From positions 1 through 35,571 of the forward strand of contig CAMYDW010000015.1 of the NCBI GenBank assembly GCA_947254645.1: a stretch of DNA of 35,571 nucleotides, given 5' to 3'. The DNA is from an uncultured Peptococcaceae bacterium (GTDB taxonomy: Bacteria; Bacillota; Peptococcia; Peptococcales; Peptococcaceae). The notes under the pieces were generated by a model. That model worked only from the letters and a program-made list of their open reading frames with translations, ran no database searches and was not told where the DNA came from. A program made the translations under genes and the position numbers. This document shows positions 7,584 to 16,533 of this stretch, one piece after another. Positions within the stretch are counted from its first letter, which is position 1, and each line of letters opens with the position of its first letter.

Positions 7584-8924
7584 ATGCGAATTGTAATTAT
7601 TGGTGCTGGAAAGGTTGGTTTTAGTATTGCGCAGATGTTATCATCCGAAGGCCATGATGTTATTGTCGTTGAAATGGATTTAGAACGTGGCAATATTATT
7701 AATGATAAACTAGATGTACAAGTGATTAATGGAAATGGTGCAAGTCCTGACTTACAAAAAGCGATTGATATTGAGGATGCCGATTTGGTTGTAGCGGTGA
7801 CCAATAGTGACGAAATTAATATGTTGGCTTGTATGTTTGCCAAACAAGCTGGGGTAAAACGTACTGTAGCGAGGGTAAGAGGGGTAGAATATGCGGTAGA
7901 CCAAGCCCTATTAAAAAATAATGCCCTTGGTGTGGATGTATTCATTAATCCGGAGCAGGTTACAGCAGAGGCCATCTCACATTATATCGATATACCAGAA
8001 GCGAAAAATATCAATTACTTTGACAATAAGAAATTGGTCATGCTAGAGCTAAAGATTGAATCAGATAATGCATTGGTAGGTGTCTCTTTAAAGGATATCA
8101 AAAAAGAAAGACCTTATCTTATTACGGCTATTATCCGTGATGATCGTTTCATTATTCCAAATGGGAATGAAGTAATAGAAGCAGAGGACTATATTTTTGT
8201 GATGTCAAAGACCGAGCACATGGAGATTGTTGAAGGTTCCTTAGGCTTTGAACGTCAAAAAGTTGAAAATGTGATGATTCTTGGCGGCGGACGATTAGGA
8301 TACTATTTGGCTAAATTGTTAGAAACAGAAGATGTTCAAGTCAAAATTGTTGATAAAAACCTGAAGCGTTGCGAATTTCTATCTGCAGCATTGGATACAA
8401 CCATCATCTTAAATGGTGATGCGAGTGACATTGATTTATTGATGGAAGAAGGCATCAGTGACGTTGATATTTTGGTATCTTCAACAGAGGATGATAAGCT
8501 CAATGTATTGGTATGCTTATTAGGTTCTCGCTTAGGTGCTAAAAAAACATTGGCTCAGATTCGCCGTTCAGATTATTTGCCGTTGATTGAATCTGTTGGT
8601 ATTGATGTGGCGGTGAGCCCACGACTCTTAACGAGTGAAGCTATTTTGAAATTTGTGCGAAAAGGGGATATTGAGTCCCTCACCTTAATTGAATCAGGTA
8701 ATGCAGAGGTTATTGATTTATTTGTGACTGAAAAACATAAAAAAATATTTGGTAAAGAAATTCAGCAAATTGATTTTCCTGCGGGTGCGATTATTTCCTC
8801 TATTGATAGGAATGGCGATATTTTTATCCCAACAGGAAGTGATGTGATTCAGAAAGATGACCGCATTACAATTTTTATGAGCAAACCTGCGGTGAGAAAA
8901 ATTGAAAAACTAATCAATATATAG
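7584..8924 (+). CDS. trkA: Trk potassium uptake system regulatory subunit TrkA
   Basis: A cytoplasmic peripheral NAD(H)/nucleotide-binding subunit that gates the TrkH potassium channel. Two RCK_N-RCK_C units are visible in 446 aa: the first Rossmann motif is GAGKVG near the N-terminus and the second is GGGRLGYYLA near residue 233. Each is followed by an RCK_C domain with the segments KERPYLITAI and FPAGAIISSI. The start is ATG at 7584 behind AAGGAGGA (7571-7578). trkH begins 6 nt after the stop, so both subunits are made together. Confidence 0.95.
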   Translation: MRIVIIGAGKVGFSIAQMLSSEGHDVIVVEMDLERGNIINDKLDVQVINGNGASPDLQKAIDIEDADLVVAVTNSDEINMLACMFAKQAGVKRTVARVRGVEYAVDQALLKNNALGVDVFINPEQVTAEAISHYIDIPEAKNINYFDNKKLVMLELKIESDNALVGVSLKDIKKERPYLITAIIRDDRFIIPNGNEVIEAEDYIFVMSKTEHMEIVEGSLGFERQKVENVMILGGGRLGYYLAKLLETEDVQVKIVDKNLKRCEFLSAALDTTIILNGDASDIDLLMEEGISDVDILVSSTEDDKLNVLVCLLGSRLGAKKTLAQIRRSDYLPLIESVGIDVAVSPRLLTSEAILKFVRKGDIESLTLIESGNAEVIDLFVTEKHKKIFGKEIQQIDFPAGAIISSIDRNGDIFIPTGSDVIQKDDRITIFMSKPAVRKIEKLINI

Positions 8925-8930
8925 AGGAAT

Positions 8931-10412
8931 ATGATGAAGAAAAAAATCATAATATACCAGTTAGGAAAGCTGGTTATTCTTGTTGGTTTGGCAATGTTAC
9001 TGCCGTTAATAATGGCAATATATGATCAGGAAAGAACGATTAAAGCTTTTTTATTAGCAATTCCAATTACGTTGACTGTTGGTGGTATTTTCATTGGATT
9101 AGGACGAGGAAGACGTGGCTCGTTAAATGTGCGTGATGGCTTTGTGCTTGTTTCTTTGGCATGGGTATTTGCATCATTTTTAGGCACATTGCCAATGTTT
9201 ATGAGCGGCTACTTTCCGAGCTTCTTAGATGCTTTTTTTGAAACACTTTCTGGCTTTACTGCCACAGGTATTTCTGTGTTGGCTGATATTGAATCCTTGC
9301 CTAGAAGTCTCTTGTTATGGCGTAGCATGACACAGTGGCTTGGTGGGTTAGGTATTGTGGTATTATTTGTTGCAATGTTGTCAGATGTTGGTTCAGGGAG
9401 TATGCAACTTTTTAAGGCAGAGACGACAGGCTCCCTAAAAGAAAAGTTGCGTCCTCGTGTGCGTGATACTGCTAAGAGCCTATGGATTATCTATCTGTTA
9501 TTAACGCTCACCAATGCAGTTGCGCTATTTATTTGTGGAATGGGTTTGTTTGATGCGGTGAATCATGCCATGACAACGATTGCGACTGGGGGATATTCTA
9601 CTAGAAATGAAAACTTTGCGGCTTTTCCACAAATAAGCATTCAATGGGTGACCATTATTTTTATGTTTTTATCGGGAAGCAGTTTTCCACTCTACTATCG
9701 CTTTAAACAAAAACGTGATTTGAATGTTTTTTTTAAGAATGGTGAGTGGTGCCTTTACGTGACGATTACCCTCTTATTTTCGTTCATCATAGGCTTTAAC
9801 TTTATCTATATTGATGGGTATCCCATTGAAAAAGCCATTAGAATGGCTATTTTTAATGTCGTATCTCTTATTTCATCCACAGGTTTTGTTGTTGAAGATT
9901 TTGATCAATGGGCGTCACTTTCTCAGTTGGTCGTTTTAATGTTAATTTTTTCAGGTGGTTGTGCCGGTTCGACCTCTGGTGGTGTAAAAATTGAACGTCT
10001 TTTAATTCTTTTATTACAAACCAAAAATGAACTGCGCTATATTCTCCATCCTAGAATGGTAACCAGTTTGAAAATCAATGGCTCTGTAGTAGCCAATAGA
10101 ACCATCATTAATGTAGCGGTATATGTATTTTTATACACATTGATTATTATTTTTGCAACAGTGGTTAATACCGCTGTGGGGCTACCTATATTAGAAGCAT
10201 TTACCACATCGTTAAGCTGTGTAGGGAATGGAGGACCGAGCTTAGGCATGTTTGGTCCAACGGAATCTTTTGCTGCCTTGCCTGCATTTTTAAAAGGCTT
10301 TGACTGTGTGCTAATGTTAATTGGTAGATTAGAATTATATACAATTTTAGTTGTTTTATTGCCATTAGGAATGAAACATCACGAAACATTTCATTATGTA
10401 AAAGGTTATTAA
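8931..10412 (+). CDS. trkH: Trk potassium uptake protein TrkH, membrane channel subunit
   Basis: An integral membrane potassium-translocating subunit of the SKT superfamily. Four selectivity-filter P-loops can be read in order: SGFTATGISVL, TIATGGYST, SSTGFVVEDF and CVGNGGPS. Hydrophobic segments flank each, consistent with the 4 x (M1-P-M2) fold plus N-terminal helices. At 493 aa it is a normal TrkH length. Two ATG codons follow AGAGGA (8923-8928); the second (8934) has the better spacing, so the true protein may begin there. It sits directly between trkA and ruvC with a 12-nt gap to ruvC. Confidence 0.95.
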   Translation: MMKKKIIIYQLGKLVILVGLAMLLPLIMAIYDQERTIKAFLLAIPITLTVGGIFIGLGRGRRGSLNVRDGFVLVSLAWVFASFLGTLPMFMSGYFPSFLDAFFETLSGFTATGISVLADIESLPRSLLLWRSMTQWLGGLGIVVLFVAMLSDVGSGSMQLFKAETTGSLKEKLRPRVRDTAKSLWIIYLLLTLTNAVALFICGMGLFDAVNHAMTTIATGGYSTRNENFAAFPQISIQWVTIIFMFLSGSSFPLYYRFKQKRDLNVFFKNGEWCLYVTITLLFSFIIGFNFIYIDGYPIEKAIRMAIFNVVSLISSTGFVVEDFDQWASLSQLVVLMLIFSGGCAGSTSGGVKIERLLILLLQTKNELRYILHPRMVTSLKINGSVVANRTIINVAVYVFLYTLIIIFATVVNTAVGLPILEAFTTSLSCVGNGGPSLGMFGPTESFAALPAFLKGFDCVLMLIGRLELYTILVVLLPLGMKHHETFHYVKGY

Positions 10413-10424
10413 AAGTGAGGCCAT

Positions 10425-10919
10425 ATGATTATTTTGGGATTGGATCCAGGAACAGCGACAACAGGATATGGTGTTGTGCAGATGGTGGGGCATCGCTTTC
10501 ATTGCATCGCATATGGCGCAATCTTAACCTCGCCTCATTTACCAATGCAAGAGCGCTTAAAAGTTATTTATCAGGATTTAGGCGAGATTTTAGAACGATT
10601 CTGTCCAGATACAGTCGCAATAGAGCAACTTTTTTTTGGACGTAATACGACGACTGCTATCACAGTGGGACAAGCACGTGGTGTCATGTTGCTGCGCTTA
10701 GCTCAAGAAAATTTACCTATTGATGAATATACACCAATGCAAGTAAAGAAAGCTTTGGTAGGGTATGGAAATGCTGAAAAAAAACAAGTACAATATATGG
10801 TTCAAAGCGTCTTGAAACTTACAGAAATACCTAAGCCAGATGATGCTGCAGATGCACTTGCAATAGCCATTTGTCATGCGCACAGCAAAATGGGATTGCT
10901 CCATGGAGGAACGTCATGA
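10425..10919 (+). CDS. ruvC: Crossover junction endodeoxyribonuclease RuvC
   Basis: A dimeric nuclease that resolves Holliday junctions. The metal-binding acidic residues are Asp7 (GLDPGT), Glu67 (VAIEQLFF), Asp140 and Asp143 (PDDAADALAIA), matching E. coli D7/E66/D138/D141. Length is 164 aa. GTGAGG lies upstream of ATG. It overlaps ruvA by 4 nt (ATGA), so RuvC, RuvA and RuvB come from one coupled unit. The absence of a promoter before it suggests it shares the trk transcript. Confidence 0.95.
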   Translation: MIILGLDPGTATTGYGVVQMVGHRFHCIAYGAILTSPHLPMQERLKVIYQDLGEILERFCPDTVAIEQLFFGRNTTTAITVGQARGVMLLRLAQENLPIDEYTPMQVKKALVGYGNAEKKQVQYMVQSVLKLTEIPKPDDAADALAIAICHAHSKMGLLHGGTS

Positions 10920-11539
10920 TTAATTATTTAAAAGGAACAATAATCGATGCAGAAAGCACCACTATTACGCTTATGGTACAAGGTGTTGGCTTTGAAGTGA
11001 TTATGCCGAAAGATGGTTTGATTCTTTACAACATTGGAGAAGAAGTAGGCGTGTATACCTATATGCATGTTCGAGAAAATGAGATTTGTTTGTATGGCTT
11101 TAGTGAACTACTTGATAAGAAAGTTTTCAATTTATTGATCAATGTTTCAGGTATTGGCCCTAAAAGTGCTAGTCAAATGCTCGGGGCCGCCGATGCAAAA
11201 ACTATATTAAACGCAATACATCATGAAAATGAAAAAATGATGTCTTCTTTTCCTGGTGTAGGCAAAAAAACAGCAGCAAGAATAATCTTAGAACTAAAAG
11301 ATAAAGTGGAAAAGCAATTTTTAGCCTATCTTTCTACATCGAGTGAAGCAGTTGTAAAAGATGAAAAAGCTGAAGAATCTTCAACTACCTCTATTAAAAA
11401 GGATTTGATAGATACATTGCTGGCATTGGGTTATAGTTCAAAAGAAATCGATGCAATCTTTAATAATACAGATATTGGTAAAGAAACTGATATTAGTATT
11501 GCATTAAAATTGGCATTACAATATATAGCAAGGAGTTAG
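10916..11539 (+). CDS. ruvA: Holliday junction branch migration protein RuvA
   Basis: A tetrameric DNA-binding protein that holds the four-way junction and loads RuvB. It has an N-terminal OB domain (MINYLKGTI...), two helix-hairpin-helix motifs (VSGIGPKSA and FPGVGKKTA) and a C-terminal three-helix domain (LIDTLLALGYSSKEI) that contacts RuvB. The start at 10916 is chosen because it overlaps the ruvC stop in ATGA and follows GGAGG (10905-10909); a 15-codon upstream extension lies inside ruvC without such a site. Length is 207 aa. Confidence 0.95.
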   Translation: MINYLKGTIIDAESTTITLMVQGVGFEVIMPKDGLILYNIGEEVGVYTYMHVRENEICLYGFSELLDKKVFNLLINVSGIGPKSASQMLGAADAKTILNAIHHENEKMMSSFPGVGKKTAARIILELKDKVEKQFLAYLSTSSEAVVKDEKAEESSTTSIKKDLIDTLLALGYSSKEIDAIFNNTDIGKETDISIALKLALQYIARS

Positions 11540-11541
11540 GT

Positions 11542-12606
11542 ATGCTAGAGGAAAGGATTATTGCTTCAACAGAAATTTCAGAAGATATTAGAGCACAAAA
11601 AACATTGCGTCCTAAGCGTTTTGACGATTACATTGGCCAACAACAAGTAAAAGAAAAGCTCTTGGTTTATGTAGAAGCTGCAAAAGTACGTGGAGAAGCG
11701 TTGGACCATTGTCTGTTTTATGGTCCTCCTGGGTTAGGCAAAACAACCTTGGCACAAATTATTGCCAATGCATTAGAAGTGAGTATTCATATTACCTCTG
11801 GTCCTAGCATTGAACGTCCAGGCGATTTGGTTGCTCTACTGACGAATTTACAACCTTATGACGTTATTTTCATCGATGAAATTCATCGCTTGAATCGTAG
11901 TGTAGAAGAAGTGCTATATTCTGCAATGGAAGATTATGTGCTGGATATTATTATCGGAAAAGGTCCAAGCGCACGTAGTTTACGTATGGATTTACCACCT
12001 TTTACTTTAATTGGTGCTACAACGCGAGCTGGGAGTCTATCTTCACCATTAAGAGATCGATTTGGCATCATTGAACGTCTGCAATTTTATTCTGTCGAGG
12101 ATCTTACTGAAATTATAAAGAAAAATGCCAGCTTTCTAGATATTCCAATAGAAGATGCAGGGGCAATGCGTATTGCCAGTCGTTCAAGAGGCACGCCTCG
12201 CATCGCCAATAGACTATTAAATCGTGTAAGAGATTTTGCACAAGTCGAAGGCATTGGAGAAATAGACGAAGAGATTAGCAACTATGCGCTTGATAAGCTA
12301 GAGGTCGATGACGCTGGGCTGGATCGTTTGGATAGAGCGCTCTTATTAACCATTATAGAGCAGTATAAAGGTGGCCCAGTAGGCTTAGATACGTTGGCAG
12401 CGAGCATTGGTGAAGAGCGTATTACATTAGAAGATGTGTGTGAGCCCTATTTGCTACAAGAAGGATTTTTAGCACGGACACCTAGGGGTCGCGTTGCAAC
12501 TGAAAAGTCTTATAGACATTTGAATCTGAAAATTCCTAAAAGCATGCAAACCATTTCCATTCAGTTTGATAATCAAGAGGAAGAGGAGCAAGAAACAACT
12601 TTATGA
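11542..12606 (+). CDS. ruvB: Holliday junction branch migration DNA helicase RuvB
   Basis: An AAA+ hexameric motor that drives branch migration with RuvA. Walker A GPPGLGKT, Walker B IFIDEIH, the arginine-containing sensor region IGATTRAG and the C-terminal winged-helix segment PRGRVAT are present in 354 aa. AAGGAG lies 11 nt before ATG. The gene begins 2 nt after ruvA and its stop overlaps queA in ATGA. Confidence 0.96.
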   Translation: MLEERIIASTEISEDIRAQKTLRPKRFDDYIGQQQVKEKLLVYVEAAKVRGEALDHCLFYGPPGLGKTTLAQIIANALEVSIHITSGPSIERPGDLVALLTNLQPYDVIFIDEIHRLNRSVEEVLYSAMEDYVLDIIIGKGPSARSLRMDLPPFTLIGATTRAGSLSSPLRDRFGIIERLQFYSVEDLTEIIKKNASFLDIPIEDAGAMRIASRSRGTPRIANRLLNRVRDFAQVEGIGEIDEEISNYALDKLEVDDAGLDRLDRALLLTIIEQYKGGPVGLDTLAASIGEERITLEDVCEPYLLQEGFLARTPRGRVATEKSYRHLNLKIPKSMQTISIQFDNQEEEEQETTL

Positions 12607-13643
12607 AAACAAGTGATTTTGACTATGATTTACCAGAAGCACTTATTGCACAACATCCTGCAGATAAAAGAGATCACTCCAGATTGTTGGTGTTAGATAA
12701 GTATACGGGTGACATAGAACATCATATTTTTAAAGATATCATCGATTACCTTCATGAGGGTGATGTTTTGGTTCTCAATAAAACACGTGTCATACCTGCA
12801 CGCATTTTTGGCATAAAGGAAGATGGCAGTGCAAAAATAGAAGTGCTTTTATTGAAACGTGATGAACGCGAAAAAGATATTTGGGAAGTTTTAGTGCGCC
12901 CAGGTAAGAGAGCAAAAGTAGGTGCGGTTATTGATTTTGGGGAAGGACTGCTCAAAGGTGAAATTGTGGGAATGACCAGTTCAGGTCGTCAAATCAAATT
13001 CTCCTATGATGGCATTTTTGAGGAAATACTTGAAAAATTGGGGACGATGCCTTTGCCACCTTATATTCATGAAACATTAGAAGATCCTAATCGTTATCAA
13101 ACAGTGTATGCGAAGGTAAATGGCTCTGCAGCAGCGCCTACAGCAGGCTTACACTTTACCGAAGCACTATTAGAAGCAGCACGTGCAAAAGGTGTAGAAA
13201 TTGCAGAGGTTATTTTGCATGTTGGGCTAGGCACATTTAAGCCCGTGAGCGAAGAAGAAATAGAAAATCATGAAATGCATTCTGAATACTATGAGATTGA
13301 CAAGGAAAATGCATCTTTAATCAATAAGGCAAAAGCTGAAGGAAGACGTGTCATTGCGGTAGGAACGACTTCGACAAGAACCCTCGAGAGTGCGGCAGAA
13401 AATGGTCGGTTGACGGCTGGTAGTGGCTGGACACAAATTTTTATTTATCCAGGATATCAGTGGCAGATCATCGATGGATTGATTACCAATTTTCATTTGC
13501 CTAAATCTACCTTGATGATGCTTGTGAGTGCTTTATCCTCTAAAGAATTTATTTTAAATGCCTATCATCAAGCGGTTGAAAAAAAATATCGATTTTTTTC
13601 ATTTGGTGATGCCATGTTTATTAACCCAGGAGAGAAAAAATGA
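12603..13643 (+). CDS. queA: S-adenosylmethionine:tRNA ribosyltransferase-isomerase QueA
   Basis: Transfers the ribosyl group of SAM to the 7-aminomethyl-deazaguanine base in tRNA, forming epoxyqueuosine. The family signatures are clear: N-terminal DFDYDLPEALIAQHPA, then VLNKTRVIPAR, and the active-site region AAPTAGLHFT followed by HVGLGTFKPV. Length is 346 aa, as usual. The start overlaps ruvB and the stop overlaps tgt, both in ATGA, so tight coupling of queuosine genes to the ruv genes is evident. This ruv-queA-tgt-yajC order is widespread. Confidence 0.96.
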   Translation: MKTSDFDYDLPEALIAQHPADKRDHSRLLVLDKYTGDIEHHIFKDIIDYLHEGDVLVLNKTRVIPARIFGIKEDGSAKIEVLLLKRDEREKDIWEVLVRPGKRAKVGAVIDFGEGLLKGEIVGMTSSGRQIKFSYDGIFEEILEKLGTMPLPPYIHETLEDPNRYQTVYAKVNGSAAAPTAGLHFTEALLEAARAKGVEIAEVILHVGLGTFKPVSEEEIENHEMHSEYYEIDKENASLINKAKAEGRRVIAVGTTSTRTLESAAENGRLTAGSGWTQIFIYPGYQWQIIDGLITNFHLPKSTLMMLVSALSSKEFILNAYHQAVEKKYRFFSFGDAMFINPGEKK

Positions 13644-14752
13644 GCTTTGAATATCAATTAGAAAAAAAGAGCACGGAATCTAGTGCGCGTTTAGGACACT
13701 TTACAACACCCCATGGAACTATTAACACGCCTACATTCATGCCCGTAGGAACGCAAGCCACAGTAAAGACCTTAACACCAGATGAATTAAAAGATGCCAA
13801 GTCCCAAATTATTCTATCTAACACCTATCATCTTTATTTGAGACCTGGACATGAATTGGTTGAAGAAATGGGTGGTCTGCACGGATTTATGAATTGGGAT
13901 AGACCGATTTTGACCGATAGTGGTGGTTATCAGGTCTTTAGTCTGGGTTCCTTACGAAAAATCACTGAAGAAGGCGTGATGTTTCGGTCTCATCATGATG
14001 GTTCCAAACATTTGTTTACTCCAGAATCAGTGATGGGGATAGAGAATGCTTTAGGGGCGGATATCATCATGGCTTTTGATGAGTGTATTCCTCATACTGC
14101 GGACAGAGACTATACATTGAAGTCTTTACAAAGAACGACACGTTGGCTAGAACGTTGTATGAAAGCACACAAGCGTGAAGATGCACAGGCACTATTTGGT
14201 ATTGTGCAGGGTGGTATGTATGAAGACTTAAGAAAATTGAGCATTCAAGAGATCACACAGTTTGACCTGCCAGGTTATGGTATTGGGGGGTTAAGTGTTG
14301 GTGAATCAAATGAGGTTATGTATGAATTGCTCGCTGCAACAGTCAGTGATTTACCGGAACACAAGCCACGTTATTTAATGGGGGTTGGCAATCCTGATAA
14401 TTTAGTTGAGGCTGCGGGTCATGGTGTAGATATGTTTGATTGTGTGCAAGCAACCCGTATTGCGCGTCATGGTGCTTTTTGGACGCGACAGGGGCGCATG
14501 AACATTAAAAATCAACAGTATATGAGGGATCAGTCACCTCTTGAAGAAGGATGTCAGTGCTATGCTTGCCGAAACTTCAGTAAGGGGTATATTCGACATT
14601 TATTTAAAGCAAATGAAATGCTAGCTTACCGTTTATTGTCTATTCATAATATTCATTTCTTAAATCAATTGATGGAAGATTTAAGAGCAGCTATTGGGAA
14701 AGATGCGTATGGCGCATTTAAAGAAAAGTTCTTTGAAAACTATAAAATGTAG
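13640..14752 (+). CDS. tgt: Queuine tRNA-ribosyltransferase (tRNA-guanine transglycosylase)
   Basis: Exchanges guanine 34 of GUN-anticodon tRNAs for preQ1, the step before QueA. Visible signatures are PTFMPVGTQATVK, the catalytic segment TDSGGYQVFSLG, FGIVQGG, the nucleophile region DMFDCVQATRIARHG, and the zinc site C-x-C-x2-C followed by H (CQCYACRNFSKGYIRH, and a later RLLSIHN). Length is 370 aa. The GGAGA ribosome binding site lies within the end of queA. Confidence 0.97.
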   Translation: MSFEYQLEKKSTESSARLGHFTTPHGTINTPTFMPVGTQATVKTLTPDELKDAKSQIILSNTYHLYLRPGHELVEEMGGLHGFMNWDRPILTDSGGYQVFSLGSLRKITEEGVMFRSHHDGSKHLFTPESVMGIENALGADIIMAFDECIPHTADRDYTLKSLQRTTRWLERCMKAHKREDAQALFGIVQGGMYEDLRKLSIQEITQFDLPGYGIGGLSVGESNEVMYELLAATVSDLPEHKPRYLMGVGNPDNLVEAAGHGVDMFDCVQATRIARHGAFWTRQGRMNIKNQQYMRDQSPLEEGCQCYACRNFSKGYIRHLFKANEMLAYRLLSIHNIHFLNQLMEDLRAAIGKDAYGAFKEKFFENYKM

Positions 14753-14810
14753 TGTAAATCATACAAAAATATAGTACAATAAGTGTTAGTTTGATTTAGG
14801 AGGCGAAAAA

Positions 14811-15167
14811 ATGTCAAATACTATTATCGGTGCAAACAGTGGTTTAATGATGACAGCTGTTTACATTGTTGTATTGGGTGCTTTATTATATTTTATGCTT
14901 ATTAAACCCCAAAAGAAGCAACAAGAAATGAGAAATACAATGTTAAATGGTTTGAATATCAACGATCGTATTGTGACTGTTGGTGGGATTACCGGTTATA
15001 TTCGTTCATTAAATGATGAATATATTTATGTGGAAATTGCAGATGGTCTTGTTGTTGAAATGACAAAGCAAGCGGTTGCTGCAGTATTAGCAGATGATAC
15101 TGATGTAGCTGAAGAAGTTGTTGTCAATGATGAAGAAACAATTGAAGTAGAAAACATCGAAAAGTAA
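14811..15167 (+). CDS. yajC: Preprotein translocase accessory subunit YajC
   Basis: A single-span inner-membrane protein that associates with SecDF. One hydrophobic helix (residues about 13-31) is followed by the hallmark LIKPQKKQQEM. A small beta-rich cytoplasmic domain (NDRIVTVGGITGYI) and an acidic tail follow. Length is 118 aa. AGGAGG precedes ATG at good spacing. It is separated from secD by a strong terminator and a new promoter, so yajC is the last gene of the trk/ruv/que transcript rather than part of the secDF unit. Confidence 0.93.
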   Translation: MSNTIIGANSGLMMTAVYIVVLGALLYFMLIKPQKKQQEMRNTMLNGLNINDRIVTVGGITGYIRSLNDEYIYVEIADGLVVEMTKQAVAAVLADDTDVAEEVVVNDEETIEVENIEK

Positions 15168-15174
15168 TAAAATT

Positions 15175-15211
15175 AAAATAAGTCATGCCAGTTAGGCATG
15201 ACTTATTTTTT
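15175..15211 (+). terminator. Terminator after yajC
   Basis: A perfect 15-bp stem, 15175-15189 with 15195-15209, closes a 5-nt loop and ends in a T6 run. It clearly ends the upstream operon. Confidence 0.92.
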
Positions 15212-15215
15212 CTTC

Positions 15216-15244
15216 TTGTCAATGTTGTATTAAAGACGTATAAT
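15216..15244 (+). promoter_or_regulatory. Promoter of secD-secF
   Basis: -35 TTGTCA (15216-15221), a 17-nt spacer, and -10 TATAAT (15239-15244), 41 nt before the secD ATG. Confidence 0.82.
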
Positions 15245-15284
15245 AATCAAGTATTTATCATATATTTATAGGAGGGATTGTTAC

Positions 15285-16532
15285 ATGCAACGAAGCAGAG
15301 TAGCAATAGTTGTAGCAACAGTTGTGTTGATTGCAATTGCAGCGTTTGCGCTTGTTCCTGTATATCAAAGTCGTGCGCATTTGGGGCTTGATTTACAAGG
15401 TGGCGTGTTGGTACGTCTAGAAGCACCAGCAGGCACTAGTGATGAAGATATGGACGGTGCTATGAAAATTATTAACAATCGTATCAATGGGCTAGGGGTT
15501 GCAGAACCTGATGTTCGTAGAGAAGGTTCTACTAGAATCGCTGTCGAACTTCCAGGCGTAAAAGATCCAGAAGAAGCCGTTAGAACGATTGGGACCACTG
15601 CAAAAATGACCTTTGTGCGTCTTGATAATAAGAAAGTGGTTGTTGACGGTTCTCATTTAAAAAATGCACAAGTTGATACTGACGAAAAAGCAATTGATGC
15701 TGCACATCGTTATGTCGTTAATATTGAATTTGATGCAGAAGGTGCGAAGGCATTCGGTGAAGCAACAACAGACTTGATTCAAAAATACAGTGAAGGCGAT
15801 AATCAACGTCGTATTGCTATTGTGTTGGATGATCAAGTGATTTCAGCACCATTTATCCAATCTGCCATTAATAATGGTAAAGCATCTATTTCAGGTGGTT
15901 TTGCAACAATGGATGAAGCTAAAAACTTGGCCATCCAATTGAATTCTGGGGCACTCCCTATTGAATTAAAAATTGTCGAACAAAATACCGTAGGGCCACA
16001 ATTAGGGCCTGATGCTATTCAAAAAAGCTTAAAAGCGGCTATCATTGGCTGTGCTATTTTGGCTATTTTCTTGTTGGCAATTTATAAGGGGCTTGGCGGT
16101 GTAGCTATTTTATCATTGGTATTATATGCTATTTTACTAGCTGGCTCATTGGTCGCAATCAAATCTACGATAACATTACAGGTTATTGCGGCATTCTTAT
16201 TAGATATTGGTATGGCTGTAGATGCGAACGTATTAATCTATGAGCGTATCAAAGAAGAATTACGTGCTGGTAAAACCATTCGTGTGGCAACAGATTCAGG
16301 TTTTAAAAAGGCATTTAGAACCATTCTAGATTCAAATGTTACAACCCTTATTGCTGCATTTGTTTTGATTATTCTTGGGACAGGTCCAGTCCGAGGTTTT
16401 GCTGTTACATTGACCATAGGGATTATTATTAGTTTGTTCACGGCCATTTCATTTACCAGATTCTTAATTCGTAATCTTGTAATGAGTGGCATCATTAAAT
16501 CTTCAAAATTCTATGGCGTAGGGAGGGAATAA
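15285..16532 (+). CDS. secD: Protein translocase subunit SecD
   Basis: An RND-type membrane protein that uses the proton gradient to pull secreted proteins off the outer face of SecYEG. The N-terminal helix (about 5-25) is followed by the D1 motif GLDLQGGV, a periplasmic P1 region, and a C-terminal five-helix bundle holding the conserved GMAVDANVLIYERIKEE. At 415 aa it has a short extracytoplasmic domain compared with E. coli SecD. The start follows AGGAGGG. secF begins 1 nt after the stop. Confidence 0.95.
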   Translation: MQRSRVAIVVATVVLIAIAAFALVPVYQSRAHLGLDLQGGVLVRLEAPAGTSDEDMDGAMKIINNRINGLGVAEPDVRREGSTRIAVELPGVKDPEEAVRTIGTTAKMTFVRLDNKKVVVDGSHLKNAQVDTDEKAIDAAHRYVVNIEFDAEGAKAFGEATTDLIQKYSEGDNQRRIAIVLDDQVISAPFIQSAINNGKASISGGFATMDEAKNLAIQLNSGALPIELKIVEQNTVGPQLGPDAIQKSLKAAIIGCAILAIFLLAIYKGLGGVAILSLVLYAILLAGSLVAIKSTITLQVIAAFLLDIGMAVDANVLIYERIKEELRAGKTIRVATDSGFKKAFRTILDSNVTTLIAAFVLIILGTGPVRGFAVTLTIGIIISLFTAISFTRFLIRNLVMSGIIKSSKFYGVGRE

Positions 16533-16533
16533 C

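Noticed and set aside
7562..7975. A 137-codon antisense frame opposite trkA
   Set aside because: It lies opposite the TrkA Rossmann domain, has no ribosome binding site and runs into the mapped trkA promoter side.
10415..10645. A 76-codon frame overlapping the start of ruvC
   Set aside because: It overlaps the catalytic N-terminal part of ruvC in another frame and has no family signature.
14751..14810. Possible promoter TACAAT (14775-14780) in front of yajC
   Set aside because: No -35 box lies at suitable spacing and no terminator follows tgt; read-through from tgt explains yajC expression.
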